36,553 bases of DNA from JAJXWB01 sp036796555 (GCA_036796555.1 DAIRCS010000023.1:1-36553); one strand, 5' to 3'; positions 1 to 8,652 are shown, counted from the first letter of the stretch. The notes: generated by a model from the letters alone, not told the origin. Program-made: numbers and translations.

Positions 1-1104
1 GATCTTCGCCGCCATGGCCGCGCCGATCATGAGGAAGGCGAATTCGCCGCCCGGCGCCAGCAGAAGCGACATTTCGCGCCCGACCGGCGCCGCCAGCCGG
101 AACATGCGCGCGAGCACGTAGAGAACCGCGGCCTTGATGACGACGAGACCGACCGCGAAGCCGAGGATCGTCAACGGCGCCTCGACGATGCGCGCAAAAT
201 CGAGATGCGAGCCGGTCGACAGGAAGAACAGGCCGAGCAGCAGGCCCTGAAATGGCGCGATCGTGACCTCGACCTCGCGGCGGAACTCGGTTTCGGCGAG
301 CAGCAGGCCGGCGATGAAGGCGCCGAGCCCCATCGAAAGGCCGGTGGACGCGCTCGCCACGCTCGCGCCGACGACGACGAGCAGGCAGGCGGCCATGAAC
401 AGTTCGGTCGAACCGCCGGCCGCGACGAGATGAAACAGCGGGCGCAGCACAAGCCGGCCGCCGGCGACGAGCGCGAAGAGCGCGACGACCGCGGGCGCCC
501 AGGTCCAGAACAATTGCGAGCCGGCGAGCGCGCCGCTCTTGGCGTCGAGCAGCGGCACCATGAAGAGCAGCGGCGCGACCATGAGATCCTGGAACAGCAG
601 CACGGCGAAGGCCGCGCGTCCCGCCGCGCGGTTCAGCCGCTTGCGCTCAGACAGGACCGACAGCACGATCGCCGTCGAGGACATCGACAGCGCGGCGGCG
701 CAGAGCACGGCGCGGCCGAGCCCGAGGTCGAGCCATGCGCCGACCTGCAGCGTGAGCAGGGCCGTCGTGACCACGACCTGCGCCGCGCCGAGGCCGAAGA
801 CGAGGCGGCGCATGCGCATGAGGCGGTCCCACGACAATTCGAGGCCGATCATGAACAGGAGGAAGACGACGCCGAGTTCGGCGAGTTGCGCCGCGCCCGC
901 GCCGCCGCCGATCGAGATGGCGCCAAACCAGGGATGGGTTGCGGCGAGGCGTCCGGCGCCGAAGGGGCCGAGCAGCGCGCCGGCGACGAGGAAACCGAGC
1001 ACCGGGCTTACGCGCAGCCGGCGGAACAGCGGCACGACCACGCCCGCCGTCATGAGGAAGATCAGCGGCTGACGCCAAGTTTCCCAGTGAAATTCCGAGT
1101 CCAT
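1..1104 (-). CDS. Kef-type (CPA2) cation:proton antiporter, 3' end cut by window edge
   Basis: Monovalent cation:proton antiporter of the inner membrane, CPA2/Kef family. 368 residues are visible from ATG at 1104, beginning MDSEFHWETWRQPL, and the frame is still open at base 1. The visible part is almost entirely hydrophobic helices, with family-typical stretches such as SPVLGFLVAGALLGP (about residues 33-47), LAELGVVFLLFMIGLELS and LSMSSTAIVLSVLSERK. Kef proteins usually carry a cytoplasmic TrkA-N/RCK domain after about 380-400 residues, so any such domain lies outside the window. It is transcribed in the same direction as serB, 141 bases upstream. The family is clear; the transported ion (K+ or Na+) is not deducible. 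Confidence 0.9.
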   Translation of the reverse strand, partial: MDSEFHWETWRQPLIFLMTAGVVVPLFRRLRVSPVLGFLVAGALLGPFGAGRLAATHPWFGAISIGGGAGAAQLAELGVVFLLFMIGLELSWDRLMRMRRLVFGLGAAQVVVTTALLTLQVGAWLDLGLGRAVLCAAALSMSSTAIVLSVLSERKRLNRAAGRAAFAVLLFQDLMVAPLLFMVPLLDAKSGALAGSQLFWTWAPAVVALFALVAGGRLVLRPLFHLVAAGGSTELFMAACLLVVVGASVASASTGLSMGLGAFIAGLLLAETEFRREVEVTIAPFQGLLLGLFFLSTGSHLDFARIVEAPLTILGFAVGLVVIKAAVLYVLARMFRLAAPVGREMSLLLAPGGEFAFLMIGAAMAAKI

Positions 1105-1220
1105 CGTGCTCCGGTCCGATTCAGCGCGACGACTATAACCGGTGGAACACGAATGGCCGCAAACAATTGGACCGTGAGCCTTCAAACTTGCATTTGCGGA
1201 AGAAGCGTCGGTGAATTTCG

Positions 1221-1240
1221 CGCGAGCCAAAAGGCTCGCG
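1221..1240. repeat. Perfect 8-bp hairpin (CGCGAGCC-AAAA-GGCTCGCG) just past serB
   Basis: Arms at 1221-1228 and 1233-1240 with an AAAA loop on the plus strand. It lies five bases beyond the serB stop and may act as an mRNA end-stabilising stem. There is no T-tract on the minus strand after it, so I do not call it an intrinsic terminator. The string GGCTCGCGGTCCG that starts at 1233 recurs at 9563 in another repeat, so it is probably part of a dispersed repeat family. Confidence 0.6.
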
Positions 1241-1245
1241 GTCCG

Positions 1246-2154
1246 TCATTCCACGAAATCGGCGCGCGAAAATCCTTGCGCGAAAAGAAGCGCGGTGAGA
1301 TCGGCGTGATCGATGCGCGCATCGGCGGCGGCGGCGACCGCGGGCTTGGCGCGGAAAGCGGCGCCGAGGCCGGCCTCGCGCAGCATCGGCAGATCGTTGG
1401 CGCCGTCGCCGGCGGCGATCGTCTGCGCTTTCGTCAGGCCGCGCGCGTCGCGCAGCTCGATGATCGACGCAAGCTTGGCTTCTGCGCCGAGGATCGGCTC
1501 CTCGACGCGGCCGGCGAACTTGCCGTTCTCGATCACGAGGCGATTGGCGCGGTTCTCGTCGAAGCCGACCGCAGCCGCGATGCGGCTCGTGAACGCCGTG
1601 AAGCCGCCCGACACGAGCGCAGTGTAAGCGCCGTTGGCGCGCATGGTGCGCACCAGCGCCCTCGCGCCCGGCGTGATCGTGATGCGCTCGGCGATGACTT
1701 TTTCGGGCACGTCCGCGGCGAGGCCGGCAAGCAGCGCCACGCGTTCGCGCAGCGCCGGCTCGAAGGCGATCTCGCCGCGCATCGCGCGTTCGGTGATGGC
1801 GGCGACATGCGCCTTGAGCCCGACGAGATCGGCGAGCTCGTCGATGCATTCCTGGCCGATGATGGTGGAATCCATGTCGGCGACGAAGAGCTTCTTGCGG
1901 CGGTCCGCGACCGGCTGCACGACAATGTCGACCGCCGCGTGGTCGAGCGCGGCGCGCAAGGTCGTCTCGATCTCGACGATCTCGAACCCGTCCTCCGGCG
2001 CGAAGGCGATGTCGGCGGCGATGTCCGGATCGAGCCACTTCACGCCGCCGGCGTTGGCGAGCGCGGCGCGGGCGCGTTCGGCGCGCGCGACGGTCAGGAT
2101 CGGCGTCTGCGGATTGCAGACGAGCGTGGCGACGTGAGAAAGGGTCTTGGACAT
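1246..2154 (-). CDS. serB: Phosphoserine phosphatase
   Basis: Hydrolyses O-phospho-L-serine to serine, the last step of the phosphorylated serine pathway; cytoplasmic HAD-superfamily enzyme. 302 residues. HAD motif I is FVADMDSTIIGQE, with the catalytic aspartates D93 and D95. Motif IV is GDGANDLPML near residue 248. A region of about 80 residues precedes the catalytic core, as in other proteobacterial SerB proteins. The start at 2154 gives MSKTLSHVATLVCNP, a common SerB opening. It is divergent from miaA with only 26 bases between the two start codons, so the promoters must overlap each other or the coding regions. A short hairpin follows the stop codon. Confidence 0.95.
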   Translation of the reverse strand: MSKTLSHVATLVCNPQTPILTVARAERARAALANAGGVKWLDPDIAADIAFAPEDGFEIVEIETTLRAALDHAAVDIVVQPVADRRKKLFVADMDSTIIGQECIDELADLVGLKAHVAAITERAMRGEIAFEPALRERVALLAGLAADVPEKVIAERITITPGARALVRTMRANGAYTALVSGGFTAFTSRIAAAVGFDENRANRLVIENGKFAGRVEEPILGAEAKLASIIELRDARGLTKAQTIAAGDGANDLPMLREAGLGAAFRAKPAVAAAADARIDHADLTALLFAQGFSRADFVE

Positions 2155-2180
2155 AGGGTTCGGATCGGACGGAAACTCGA
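2155..2180. promoter_or_regulatory. Very short divergent serB/miaA intergenic region
   Basis: Only 26 bases separate the serB ATG (2154, minus) from the miaA ATG (2181, plus). Both promoters must lie in or across the first codons of the opposite gene, unless miaA starts at the in-frame ATG at 2190. No clear -35/-10 pair could be assigned. Confidence 0.4.
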
Positions 2181-3098
2181 ATGGGGCGGATGCGCGCCAT
2201 CCTCATCGCAGGCCCGACGGCGAGCGGCAAGTCCGCCGTGGCGCTGGAACTCGCGCGGCAGACCGGCGGGGTCGTGGTCAACGCCGATTCCATGCAGGTC
2301 TACCGCGACCTGCGCATCCTCACCGCGCGTCCGTCGCCCGCCGACGAGGCGGCGGCGGAGCATCGGCTCTACGGCCATGTCGACGGCGTCGTGAATTATT
2401 CGGTCGGCCGCTGGCTCGACGATTTTTCCGCGCTGATGGCGGCGCTGGACCGGGCAGGGCGCATGGCGATCGTCGTCGGCGGCACGGGCATGTATTTCAA
2501 GGCGGCGACGCAGGGCCTGTCCGAAATTCCGCGCACGCCGGAAGAAGTGCGGACGCGGGTGAGGGCGTCGGCGGAAGGCGTCGCGCCGGCGGAACTGCAC
2601 GCGCGGCTGGCGGCGCGCGATCCGCAGACGGCGGCGCGCCTGCGCCCGACCGATCCGCAGCGCATTCTTCGCGCGCTGGAAGTGCTGGAGGCGACGGGCC
2701 GGCCGCTCTCGGCCTTCCAGGGCGCGCGCGGGGCGCCGATCCTGCCCGAAGGCGCGTGGCGCGGCTTCTTTCTCGCGCCGGAGCGGGAGGCCGTGCGAGC
2801 GGCGATCGACGGGCGCTTCGTGGCCATGATCGAGCGGGGCGCGCTGGACGAAGTCGCCGCGCTCGCCGCGCGAAAGCTCGATCCGGCGCTGCCGATCATG
2901 CGCGCGCATGGCGCGCCGGCGCTGATGGCGTTTTTACGCGGCGAAATTCCGCTTGCCGACGCCATCGCCCGCGGGCAGGCCGACACCCGCGCCTACGCCA
3001 AGAGGCAGTTCACCTTCGCGCGCCATCAATTGCCGGATTTCCGCTGGCTTGCGCCGGAGACGGCGGCTGCGGAGATCGCCGCCGCGCTCGGGGCGTGA
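2181..3098 (+). CDS. miaA: tRNA dimethylallyltransferase
   Basis: Transfers a dimethylallyl group to N6 of A37 in tRNAs that read codons starting with U, the first step of ms2i6A formation; cytoplasmic. 305 residues, a normal length. The P-loop GPTASGKS is at residues 11-18, followed by the family motifs NADSMQVYRDLRILTARPS and VVGGTGMYFKA, and by PTDPQRILRALEV. The C-terminal part has RAHGAPALMAFLRGE and YAKRQFTFARHQL, as expected for MiaA. An internal ATG at 2190 (MRAILIAG) is an equally good start. In enteric bacteria miaA neighbours hfq or mutL; here it is divergent from serB and followed by a regulator gene. Confidence 0.95.
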   Translation: MGRMRAILIAGPTASGKSAVALELARQTGGVVVNADSMQVYRDLRILTARPSPADEAAAEHRLYGHVDGVVNYSVGRWLDDFSALMAALDRAGRMAIVVGGTGMYFKAATQGLSEIPRTPEEVRTRVRASAEGVAPAELHARLAARDPQTAARLRPTDPQRILRALEVLEATGRPLSAFQGARGAPILPEGAWRGFFLAPEREAVRAAIDGRFVAMIERGALDEVAALAARKLDPALPIMRAHGAPALMAFLRGEIPLADAIARGQADTRAYAKRQFTFARHQLPDFRWLAPETAAAEIAAALGA

Positions 3099-3157
3099 AA
3101 TCCGCAAGATTTATCAAGCCGCCCTTTGCTAGCTTCCGACGATCGGAGAGCGGGGCG

Positions 3158-4009
3158 ATGGCGAAGGGGTTGACCAGAGGCGATTACAACGAGCGGCTCG
3201 GCCGCGTGCGCGACTACGTCTACGATCACCTCGACGAAGATCTGGATTTCGCGCGCCTGGCCGAAATAGCATGCCTGTCGCCGCATCACTGGCATCGCAT
3301 CTACCACGCCCTGCACGGGGAAACGGCGTTCGCGACCGTGCGCCGGCTGCTCCTGCAAAGGGCTGCCTACGAACTGAAGCGGACGACGTTGCCGGTCGCG
3401 CGCATTGCGGCGCGGGCGAAATACGACAGCGCGGCGGCGTTTTCCCGCGCGTTCAAGACGAAATTCGGCATTTCTCCGGCGCATTACCGGCGCGAGGGCG
3501 GATATGCGGAAACGGGAACTGCCCGAACCAAGGAGGGTTTGCCCATGCGGGAAGTCGAAGTCAGGCGGGCGCCGGCGCTCATTGTCGCCGGCATCCCCCA
3601 TCGTGGGCCGTATATGAAGATCGGCCGCGCGTTCGATCAGCTCCGCAATGTCCTGACGACGCGGGGGCTTTACGACCCCGGCCAGCACAATGTCGCCGTC
3701 TATTTCGATGACGCCTCGGTCACGCCGCCTGCCGAATGCCGCTCGCTGGCCGGGCGCTCCACGCGCGCGGAGACGCCGATCGCGCCGCCGCTGGAGCGGT
3801 TCGATCTCGCTGCCGGCGATTACGCCGTGTTGCGCCATCGCGGGCCTTACGCCGAACTCGGCGCCGCCTACGACTGGCTGTTCGGCGTCTGGCTGCCGGG
3901 CTCGGGCCGCGAGGCGGCCGATCGACCCTGCTACGAAATCTACATCAATACGCCGATGGACGCCCCGCCCAAGGACCTCGTCACCGATCTATATCTTCCG
4001 TTGAAGTAG
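3158..4009 (+). CDS. AraC-family regulator with GyrI-like effector-binding domain
   Basis: Predicted transcription activator of the Rob/SoxS-like type that carries its own small-molecule sensor domain. 283 residues from ATG 3158, preceded by a GGAGAG ribosome site at 3145-3150. Residues about 14-110 form the double helix-turn-helix of the AraC family (YVYDHLDEDLDFARLAEIAC, then FGISPAHYRREGG at the end of the second HTH). After a short linker, residues about 125-283 match the GyrI-like fold: VEVRRAPALIVAGIPHRGPY opens it, and AAGDYAVLRHRGPYAELG and CYEIYINTP are typical. Unlike classical AraC proteins the DNA-binding part is N-terminal, as in Rob. The effector is unknown. The next gene, 39 bases on, encodes a GST, so a detoxification regulon is possible but is inference. 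Confidence 0.88.
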   Translation: MAKGLTRGDYNERLGRVRDYVYDHLDEDLDFARLAEIACLSPHHWHRIYHALHGETAFATVRRLLLQRAAYELKRTTLPVARIAARAKYDSAAAFSRAFKTKFGISPAHYRREGGYAETGTARTKEGLPMREVEVRRAPALIVAGIPHRGPYMKIGRAFDQLRNVLTTRGLYDPGQHNVAVYFDDASVTPPAECRSLAGRSTRAETPIAPPLERFDLAAGDYAVLRHRGPYAELGAAYDWLFGVWLPGSGREAADRPCYEIYINTPMDAPPKDLVTDLYLPLK

Positions 4010-4048
4010 CCCGGCGGCTGACGCATTCTCCCGCGACAGGGGAGACGC

Positions 4049-4657
4049 ATGAAACTCTACGATCTCAAGAACGGACTCAATCCGCGGCGCGTCCGCATCT
4101 TTCTCGCCGAGAAGGGCGTTTCGATCCCCTCCGAATTCGTCGACATGATGAAGGGCGAGAACAAGGGCGAGCGCTATATGGCGATGAACCCGCTGGGCAC
4201 CATGCCGGTGCTGGAGTTCAACGACGGCACGCATCTGGCGGAGTCCATCGCGATCTGCCGTTATTTCGAGGAATTGCATCCCGAGCCGCCGCTGTTCGGC
4301 ACGACGATGCTGGAACGAGCGCAGATCGAGATGTGGAACCGGCGCATGGAGCTGGAAATCCAGCTCCCGATCCAGGACGTGTTCATTCACCTCAACCCGT
4401 TCTGGGCCGGCCGCAGGCCGCAGGTGCCGGAATACGGGCGCGTGCGGCAGGCGCAGGTGCTCGAGCGCATGGCCTGGCTCAACCGCGAACTGGCCGACCG
4501 TCCCTATATCGCGGGGGATCGCTACACGGTCGCCGACATCACCGCGCAATGCGCCTTCCTGATGGGCAAGGGCACGGGCTCGAAGATTCCCGACGACCTG
4601 ACCAATCTGACTCGCTGGTACGATCTCGTGACGAGCCGGCCGACGGCGCGGGCGTGA
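4049..4657 (+). CDS. Glutathione S-transferase family protein
   Basis: Predicted cytoplasmic glutathione transferase of 202 residues, a usual length. The N-terminal thioredoxin-like domain (about 1-80) starts MKLYDLKNGLNPRRVRIFLAEKG and contains the cis-proline segment GTMPVLEFNDG and the glutathione-contacting LAESIAICRYFEE. The helical C-terminal domain holds DRPYIAGDRYTVADITAQCA, the N-capping box of GSTs. GGGGAG at 4038-4043 is a good ribosome site. It may be co-transcribed with the regulator upstream. The substrate cannot be predicted. Confidence 0.9.
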   Translation: MKLYDLKNGLNPRRVRIFLAEKGVSIPSEFVDMMKGENKGERYMAMNPLGTMPVLEFNDGTHLAESIAICRYFEELHPEPPLFGTTMLERAQIEMWNRRMELEIQLPIQDVFIHLNPFWAGRRPQVPEYGRVRQAQVLERMAWLNRELADRPYIAGDRYTVADITAQCAFLMGKGTGSKIPDDLTNLTRWYDLVTSRPTARA

Positions 4658-4989
4658 AAGTCTGGCCGATAAGTCGAATCTTCATCCTGAGAGCCTGGCC
4701 CATAACTCGACCCCTCGCCCTGAGGAGGCGCCCTCGCGTCCGGCCTCCGGCCGGCGCAAGGATAAACTCCGCGCCGTCTCGAAGGGCGGCAGCGGCGAAA
4801 ATCGCTGGTTTTGCCATCCTTCGAGACGCGCCTGCGGCGCTCCTCAGGATGAGGATTCGAGTTATGGGCCAGGCTCTCAGCATGAGAGATCCCGCTCCTT
4901 AACGCATTTCCGGTCAGGCGCCGAGGCTTGCGCCGGGCGCGCCCGCCTGTGCTAGGCTCCCGGCGCGGCGCTCCGAACCGGGGTTTTCC
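4658..4989. other. Non-coding stretch holding repeat copy A
   Basis: 332 bases between the GST and the small secreted-protein gene. Almost all of 4687-4880 is a palindromic repeat (copy A, listed separately). The remaining bases, 4881-4989, should carry the promoter of the small gene; I see no convincing hexamers. No RNA gene was recognised. Confidence 0.7.
4687..4880. repeat. Dispersed intergenic repeat, copy A: 194 bp with perfect 24-bp terminal inverted repeats
   Basis: The left end 4687-4710 (CTGAGAGCCTGG...) is the exact reverse complement of the right end 4857-4880. Inside are two further imperfect inverted segments: CCTGAGGAG near 4730 against CTCCTCAGG near 4850, and GTCTCGAAGG near 4777 against CCTTCGAGAC near 4818. 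Related elements occur at 31581-31748 and 35645-35815. The ends resemble those of a non-autonomous MITE-like element; no certain target-site duplication is visible. The motif CTTCGAGAC...GCTCCTCAGGATGAGG is a familiar kind of Rhizobiales intergenic palindrome. Confidence 0.85.
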
Positions 4990-5223
4990 ATGCGCGTATG
5001 TCTTGCAGCCCTCCTGAGCGCGACGCTGGGCGCGCCCACAGCGCTGGCGCTGCCTGTCGCCAGGCCCGCGCCGGCCGCCGTCTCCGCGGCGGCGCAGGCG
5101 ATCGCGCCGGTCGCGCGGAAGCAGGCGAAGGCCAAGGCTCCGCGCTCCAGGGCGCGGCAGGCCAGGCGCGGCAAGTCCGACCTCGGCGGCATCCACCCGC
5201 TGGTCGGCAGCGGCGCCTATTGA
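4990..5223 (+). CDS. Small secreted hypothetical protein, 77 aa
   Basis: Unrecognised. The reading frame has the strong third-position G/C bias of its neighbours, which supports it as a real gene. Residues 1-21 look like a Sec signal peptide (basic MRV, hydrophobic LAALLSATLGAPTALA, cleavage after ALA). The mature part is Ala/Pro-rich, then very basic (KQAKAKAPRSRARQARRGK), and ends GGIHPLVGSGAY. There are no cysteines. The upstream GGGG at 4980-4983 is a weak ribosome site. It stands alone between repeat copy A and mgtE. A nucleic-acid-binding or envelope role could be guessed from the charge, but there is no direct evidence. Confidence 0.5.
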   Translation: MRVCLAALLSATLGAPTALALPVARPAPAAVSAAAQAIAPVARKQAKAKAPRSRARQARRGKSDLGGIHPLVGSGAY

Positions 5224-5319
5224 AAAAGGCGGCTGTCGCGGGCCGAGCCCGAAAACAATCGCCAGCTCCGCCGAATCTGGTCTAAGTGGCGCCGCGAAGC
5301 GCGGGCGTTGCGGTGATCC

Positions 5320-6735
5320 ATGGGCGAAAAATCCGAAGATTCCAAAGGCGACGAGCCCGTCTCCTGGCCGTTCCGCGACGAGGACGGGGCGCTGCGCGCC
5401 GAATTCGTCGCTTCGGTTGAGAAAGCCGTCGCGGGCGGCGACAAGCGTGAACTGCTCGCGCTCGCCGGCGAATTGCACGAAGCCGACATGGGCGCCCTCA
5501 TCGAGGCGCTCGACGCGGACAGCCGGCCGCGCCTCGTCGAACTCATGGGCGACGAATTCGACTTTGCCGCGCTGACCGAAGTTCCGGACAATGTCCGCGA
5601 CGAGATTCTCGAGGAACTGCCGACCGAGACGGTCGCCGAAGGCGTCAGCGAGCTCGAGAGCGACGACGCCATCGCGCTGCTCGAGGATCTCGATCGCTCC
5701 GAGCAGGAGGAAATCCTCGAGGCCATGCCGGCGGTCGAGCGCTCGGCGCTGCGGCGCTCGCTCGACTATCCTGAAAAGTCCGCCGGCCGCCTGATGCAGA
5801 CGACGCTGGTCGCCGTGCCGCCGTTCTGGACGGCGGGGCAGGCGCTCGACCATCTGCGCGAGGGCGACCAGGACGACCTGCCGGACAATTTCTTCGAAAT
5901 CTTCGTCGTCGATCCCGGCCATCGCCTGCTCGGCAACGTCTTTCTCGACAAGCTCGCCCGCACGCCGCGGTCGACGCGCCTCGACGCGATCATGCAGGGC
6001 CGGCGGCACGTGCGCGTGACCGAGGACGAGGAAGAAGTGGCGCGCATGTTCGAGCGCTACAACATCGTCTCCGCGCCCGTCGTGGACGAGGCCGACCGGC
6101 TGGTGGGCGTCATCACCATCGACGACATCGTCGACGTCATCCAGGAGGCCGCCGACGAGGACATCAAGGCGCTCGGCGGCGTCAACCGGCGCGAGGAATT
6201 GAGCGACCCGATCTTCTCGGTCGCGCGCGGGCGCTTCGTCTGGCTGTTCGTCAATCTCGTGACGGCGTTTCTCGCCTCGTCGGTGCTCGGCCTGTTCCAG
6301 GGGCAACTGGAGAAGATGGTGGCGCTGGCCATCCTCGCGCCGATCGTGGCCAGCCAGGGCGGCAACGCCGCGACCCAGACCATGACCGTGGCCGTTCGGG
6401 CGCTGGCGACCAAGGAGATGTCGCGCGCCAATGCGGCGCGGATCATTTTCCGCGAATTTCTGGTCGGCGCGCTCAACGGCCTCGCCTTCGGCGTCCTGAC
6501 CGGGATCGGCGCGTCCATCTGGTTCGGCCTGCCGGCGCTCGGCTTCGTGATCGCGGCGGCCATGCTCACCAATCTGGTCGCGGCGGCCTTCGGCGGCATT
6601 CTGGTGCCGCTGACGCTGGAGCGGTTCAAGATCGATCCGGCCGTCTCCTCGGGGTCGTTCGTGACGACGGTGACGGATATCGTCGGCTATTTCTCGTTTT
6701 TGAGCTTCGCGACGCTGTATTTCGGGCTAAAATGA
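5320..6735 (+). CDS. mgtE: Magnesium transporter MgtE
   Basis: Mg2+ channel/transporter of the inner membrane. 471 residues, typical for MgtE. The N-terminal superhelical MgtE_N domain (about 30-145, including LLEDLDRSEQEEILEAMP) is followed by two CBS domains (about 150-275; the second has VARMFERYNIVSAPVVDEADRLVGVITIDDIVDVI) that sense cytoplasmic Mg2+. A plug helix and five membrane segments (about 310-471) come next, with the family-defining pore signature APIVASQGGNAATQTMTV. The start at 5320 gives MGEKSEDSKGDEPVSW. It appears to be a single-gene unit. Confidence 0.95.
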   Translation: MGEKSEDSKGDEPVSWPFRDEDGALRAEFVASVEKAVAGGDKRELLALAGELHEADMGALIEALDADSRPRLVELMGDEFDFAALTEVPDNVRDEILEELPTETVAEGVSELESDDAIALLEDLDRSEQEEILEAMPAVERSALRRSLDYPEKSAGRLMQTTLVAVPPFWTAGQALDHLREGDQDDLPDNFFEIFVVDPGHRLLGNVFLDKLARTPRSTRLDAIMQGRRHVRVTEDEEEVARMFERYNIVSAPVVDEADRLVGVITIDDIVDVIQEAADEDIKALGGVNRREELSDPIFSVARGRFVWLFVNLVTAFLASSVLGLFQGQLEKMVALAILAPIVASQGGNAATQTMTVAVRALATKEMSRANAARIIFREFLVGALNGLAFGVLTGIGASIWFGLPALGFVIAAAMLTNLVAAAFGGILVPLTLERFKIDPAVSSGSFVTTVTDIVGYFSFLSFATLYFGLK

Positions 6736-6812
6736 TCCCGTCGGCCCGGCGGAGATTCCACCGGAGACCGCGCATTAACGACTCGTTACCCCGAGAGGGA
6801 TAATTTGCGCCG

Positions 6813-7631
6813 ATGATGCGTACCTTCGATCTCCGCCTGCCGCTGCGCGTATTTGCGGCGCTCGCCTTCTCCGCCGCGCTCGCCGGGTGCGGTTCGGCGG
6901 TGGATTCCCAGCTCTCCAGCAAGCAGCGCTTCCGCTCCTCGGCCATTTCCTATGCGCCGACCCATACGGTGAAGCCGAGCGAGGCGCTGGATCACAGCCG
7001 GGATTTCGAGATCCACGGCATCGACGTCTCGAAATACCAGGGCAATATCGACTGGCAGGCGGTCGCCAATTCCGACGTGCAGTTCGCCTGGATCAAGGCG
7101 ACCGAAGGCGCCGACCACATCGACTCGAAGTTCCGCGAGAACTGGGCGGCCGCCAAGGCCGCCGGCGTGCCGCGCGGCGCCTATCATTTCGTCTACTGGT
7201 GCCGCCCGTGGCAGGAGGAGATGGCCTGGTTCAAGGCCAATGTGCCGCGCGAGCCCGACGCCCTGCCGCCCGTTCTGGACGTGGAGGCGACGCCCACCTC
7301 GCGCACCTGCAAGCGCACGATCTATCCCGAGCAGGCCATTCCGCAGATGAAGCTGATGCTGCAGGAGATGGAGCGCTATTACGGCAAGCGGCCGATCATC
7401 TACACGACGGTCGATTTCTATGAGGCGATCCTGGCCGACGGCGCGCTCGGCGAATATCCGATCTGGGTGCGCTCGACCAAGAACCGCCCGCACGTCCGCT
7501 ACGGCTCGCGCAAGTGGCACTTCTGGCAATACCAGTCGGACGGCTACGTGCCCGGCATCGTGGGCAAGGTGGACCGCAATTGCTTCCACGGCTCCGCGAA
7601 GGAATGGCAGACCTGGCTCGCCAGCAATTGA
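6813..7631 (+). CDS. GH25 lysozyme-like lipoprotein
   Basis: Predicted exported N-acetylmuramidase-type glycosyl hydrolase (family 25) that cleaves peptidoglycan. 272 residues. Residues 1-25 form a lipoprotein signal with lipobox LAGC (Cys26 lipidated), so the protein should be anchored in the envelope. The GH25 barrel starts at IHGIDVSKYQGNIDWQAV and carries FAWIKATEGADHIDSKFREN and the catalytic DxE strand LPPVLDVEATP. WHFWQYQSDGYVPGIVGKVDRNCF ends the domain. Two ATGs are adjacent at 6813 and 6816. A role in wall remodelling is inferred from the family. Confidence 0.9.
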   Translation: MMRTFDLRLPLRVFAALAFSAALAGCGSAVDSQLSSKQRFRSSAISYAPTHTVKPSEALDHSRDFEIHGIDVSKYQGNIDWQAVANSDVQFAWIKATEGADHIDSKFRENWAAAKAAGVPRGAYHFVYWCRPWQEEMAWFKANVPREPDALPPVLDVEATPTSRTCKRTIYPEQAIPQMKLMLQEMERYYGKRPIIYTTVDFYEAILADGALGEYPIWVRSTKNRPHVRYGSRKWHFWQYQSDGYVPGIVGKVDRNCFHGSAKEWQTWLASN

Positions 7632-7727
7632 GCGCGTGGCGAATAGCGGGTAGCGAGTAGGGGCAGGGCGCGGCCCAAACCAGGCTCTCCTCACTGTTCG
7701 CTCTCCGCAACTCGTCGGTTCCCACCC

Positions 7728-8585
7728 ATGCTCGAAGACCAGTTCAGCCGGACGGCGCGCGGCGCGGCCCTGCATCGCGCCGCCCATCAGACGCTCGAGG
7801 GCGGGCGCATCTTTCGCGACCCCTACGCCTGCGCGATCCTCGGCCTGACGCCGGAGGAGGCCGTTGCGCAGGAGGGCGACGACGAGAGCCGGCGGCGCAT
7901 GCGCCTCTTCATCGCCGCGCGAGCGCGTTTCGCCGAGGACAGGATCGCCGCGGCCGCCGCGCGGGGCGTGCGGCAGGTCGTCACGCTCGGGGCGGGGCTC
8001 GACACGTTCGGCCTGCGCAATCCGCATGCGGGCCAGGGCCTGCGCGTGTTCGAGGTCGATCATCCTGCGACGCAGGCCTGGAAGCGCGAGCAGATCGCGG
8101 CGATGGGCGCGCAGGCGCCGTCGCTGACCTTCGCGCCCTGCGATTTCGAGCGCGACGACCTCGGCGAGGCGCTGACGCGCGCCGGCGTCGATCGCGCCGC
8201 GCCGATCTTCTTCATGTGGCTCGGCGTCACGCCCTATCTCACGCGGGACGCGGCGATGACGACGCTGCGCACGGTCGCGCGGACGCCCGGCGCGGAAGTC
8301 GCGTTCGACTACACGGAAGGACGCGACAAGCACGACGGCGAGGCGCGCGACTTCCACGACGCGCTGCTCGACCGCGTCGCCGCGCTCGGCGAGCCGATCG
8401 TCGGCTTCTTCGATCCGGAGCGGCTTGCGCGCGACCTCGAAGGTCTCGGCATGAGCGAACAGGAAGACCTCGCCGTCGCCGACATCGCCGCGCGCTATTT
8501 CGGCGCGCCGCGCGTTGGGCCGCGACGGACCTCGGCCGGGCATCTCATCTGGGCGCGGCGGCCGATCGCGGAGGGCAGGGCGTGA
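7728..8585 (+). CDS. Class I SAM-dependent methyltransferase, leucine carboxyl methyltransferase-like
   Basis: 285 residues matching the LCM-type family of putative O-methyltransferases (the group covered by TIGR00027). It opens with FSRTARGAALHRAAHQTLEGGRIFRDPYA, the usual family start. The SAM-binding loop VVTLGAGLDTFGLR is at about residues 84-97, with an acidic VFEVDHPATQAWK strand after it and IFFMWLGVTPYLTRDA further on. The substrate is unknown. The 96-base gap upstream contains direct GCGAATAGCGGGTAGCGAGTAG-like units often found between Rhizobiales genes. The stop is 67 bases before the YdcF-type gene, so the two may be co-transcribed. Confidence 0.85.
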   Translation: MLEDQFSRTARGAALHRAAHQTLEGGRIFRDPYACAILGLTPEEAVAQEGDDESRRRMRLFIAARARFAEDRIAAAAARGVRQVVTLGAGLDTFGLRNPHAGQGLRVFEVDHPATQAWKREQIAAMGAQAPSLTFAPCDFERDDLGEALTRAGVDRAAPIFFMWLGVTPYLTRDAAMTTLRTVARTPGAEVAFDYTEGRDKHDGEARDFHDALLDRVAALGEPIVGFFDPERLARDLEGLGMSEQEDLAVADIAARYFGAPRVGPRRTSAGHLIWARRPIAEGRA

Positions 8586-8652
8586 AGGACGGCGTTGTCA
8601 CGGGCGCCGCCGCCGCACGCGCAGCGCCGGCCGCATCTTCAGGGGGGTGCCC

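Noticed and set aside
1221..1240. Intrinsic terminator for serB
   Set aside because: The stem is perfect, but no T-tract follows on the minus strand.
205..2394. 729-codon open frame on the plus strand across the antiporter and serB genes
   Set aside because: It is antisense to two clear gene families; its translation is Arg/Glu/Gly/His-rich and low in hydrophobic order, as expected from a high-GC shadow frame.
4522..6306. 594-codon minus-strand open frame over mgtE
   Set aside because: A shadow frame antisense to MgtE; its composition is that of reverse-complement codons, and it crosses repeat copy A.
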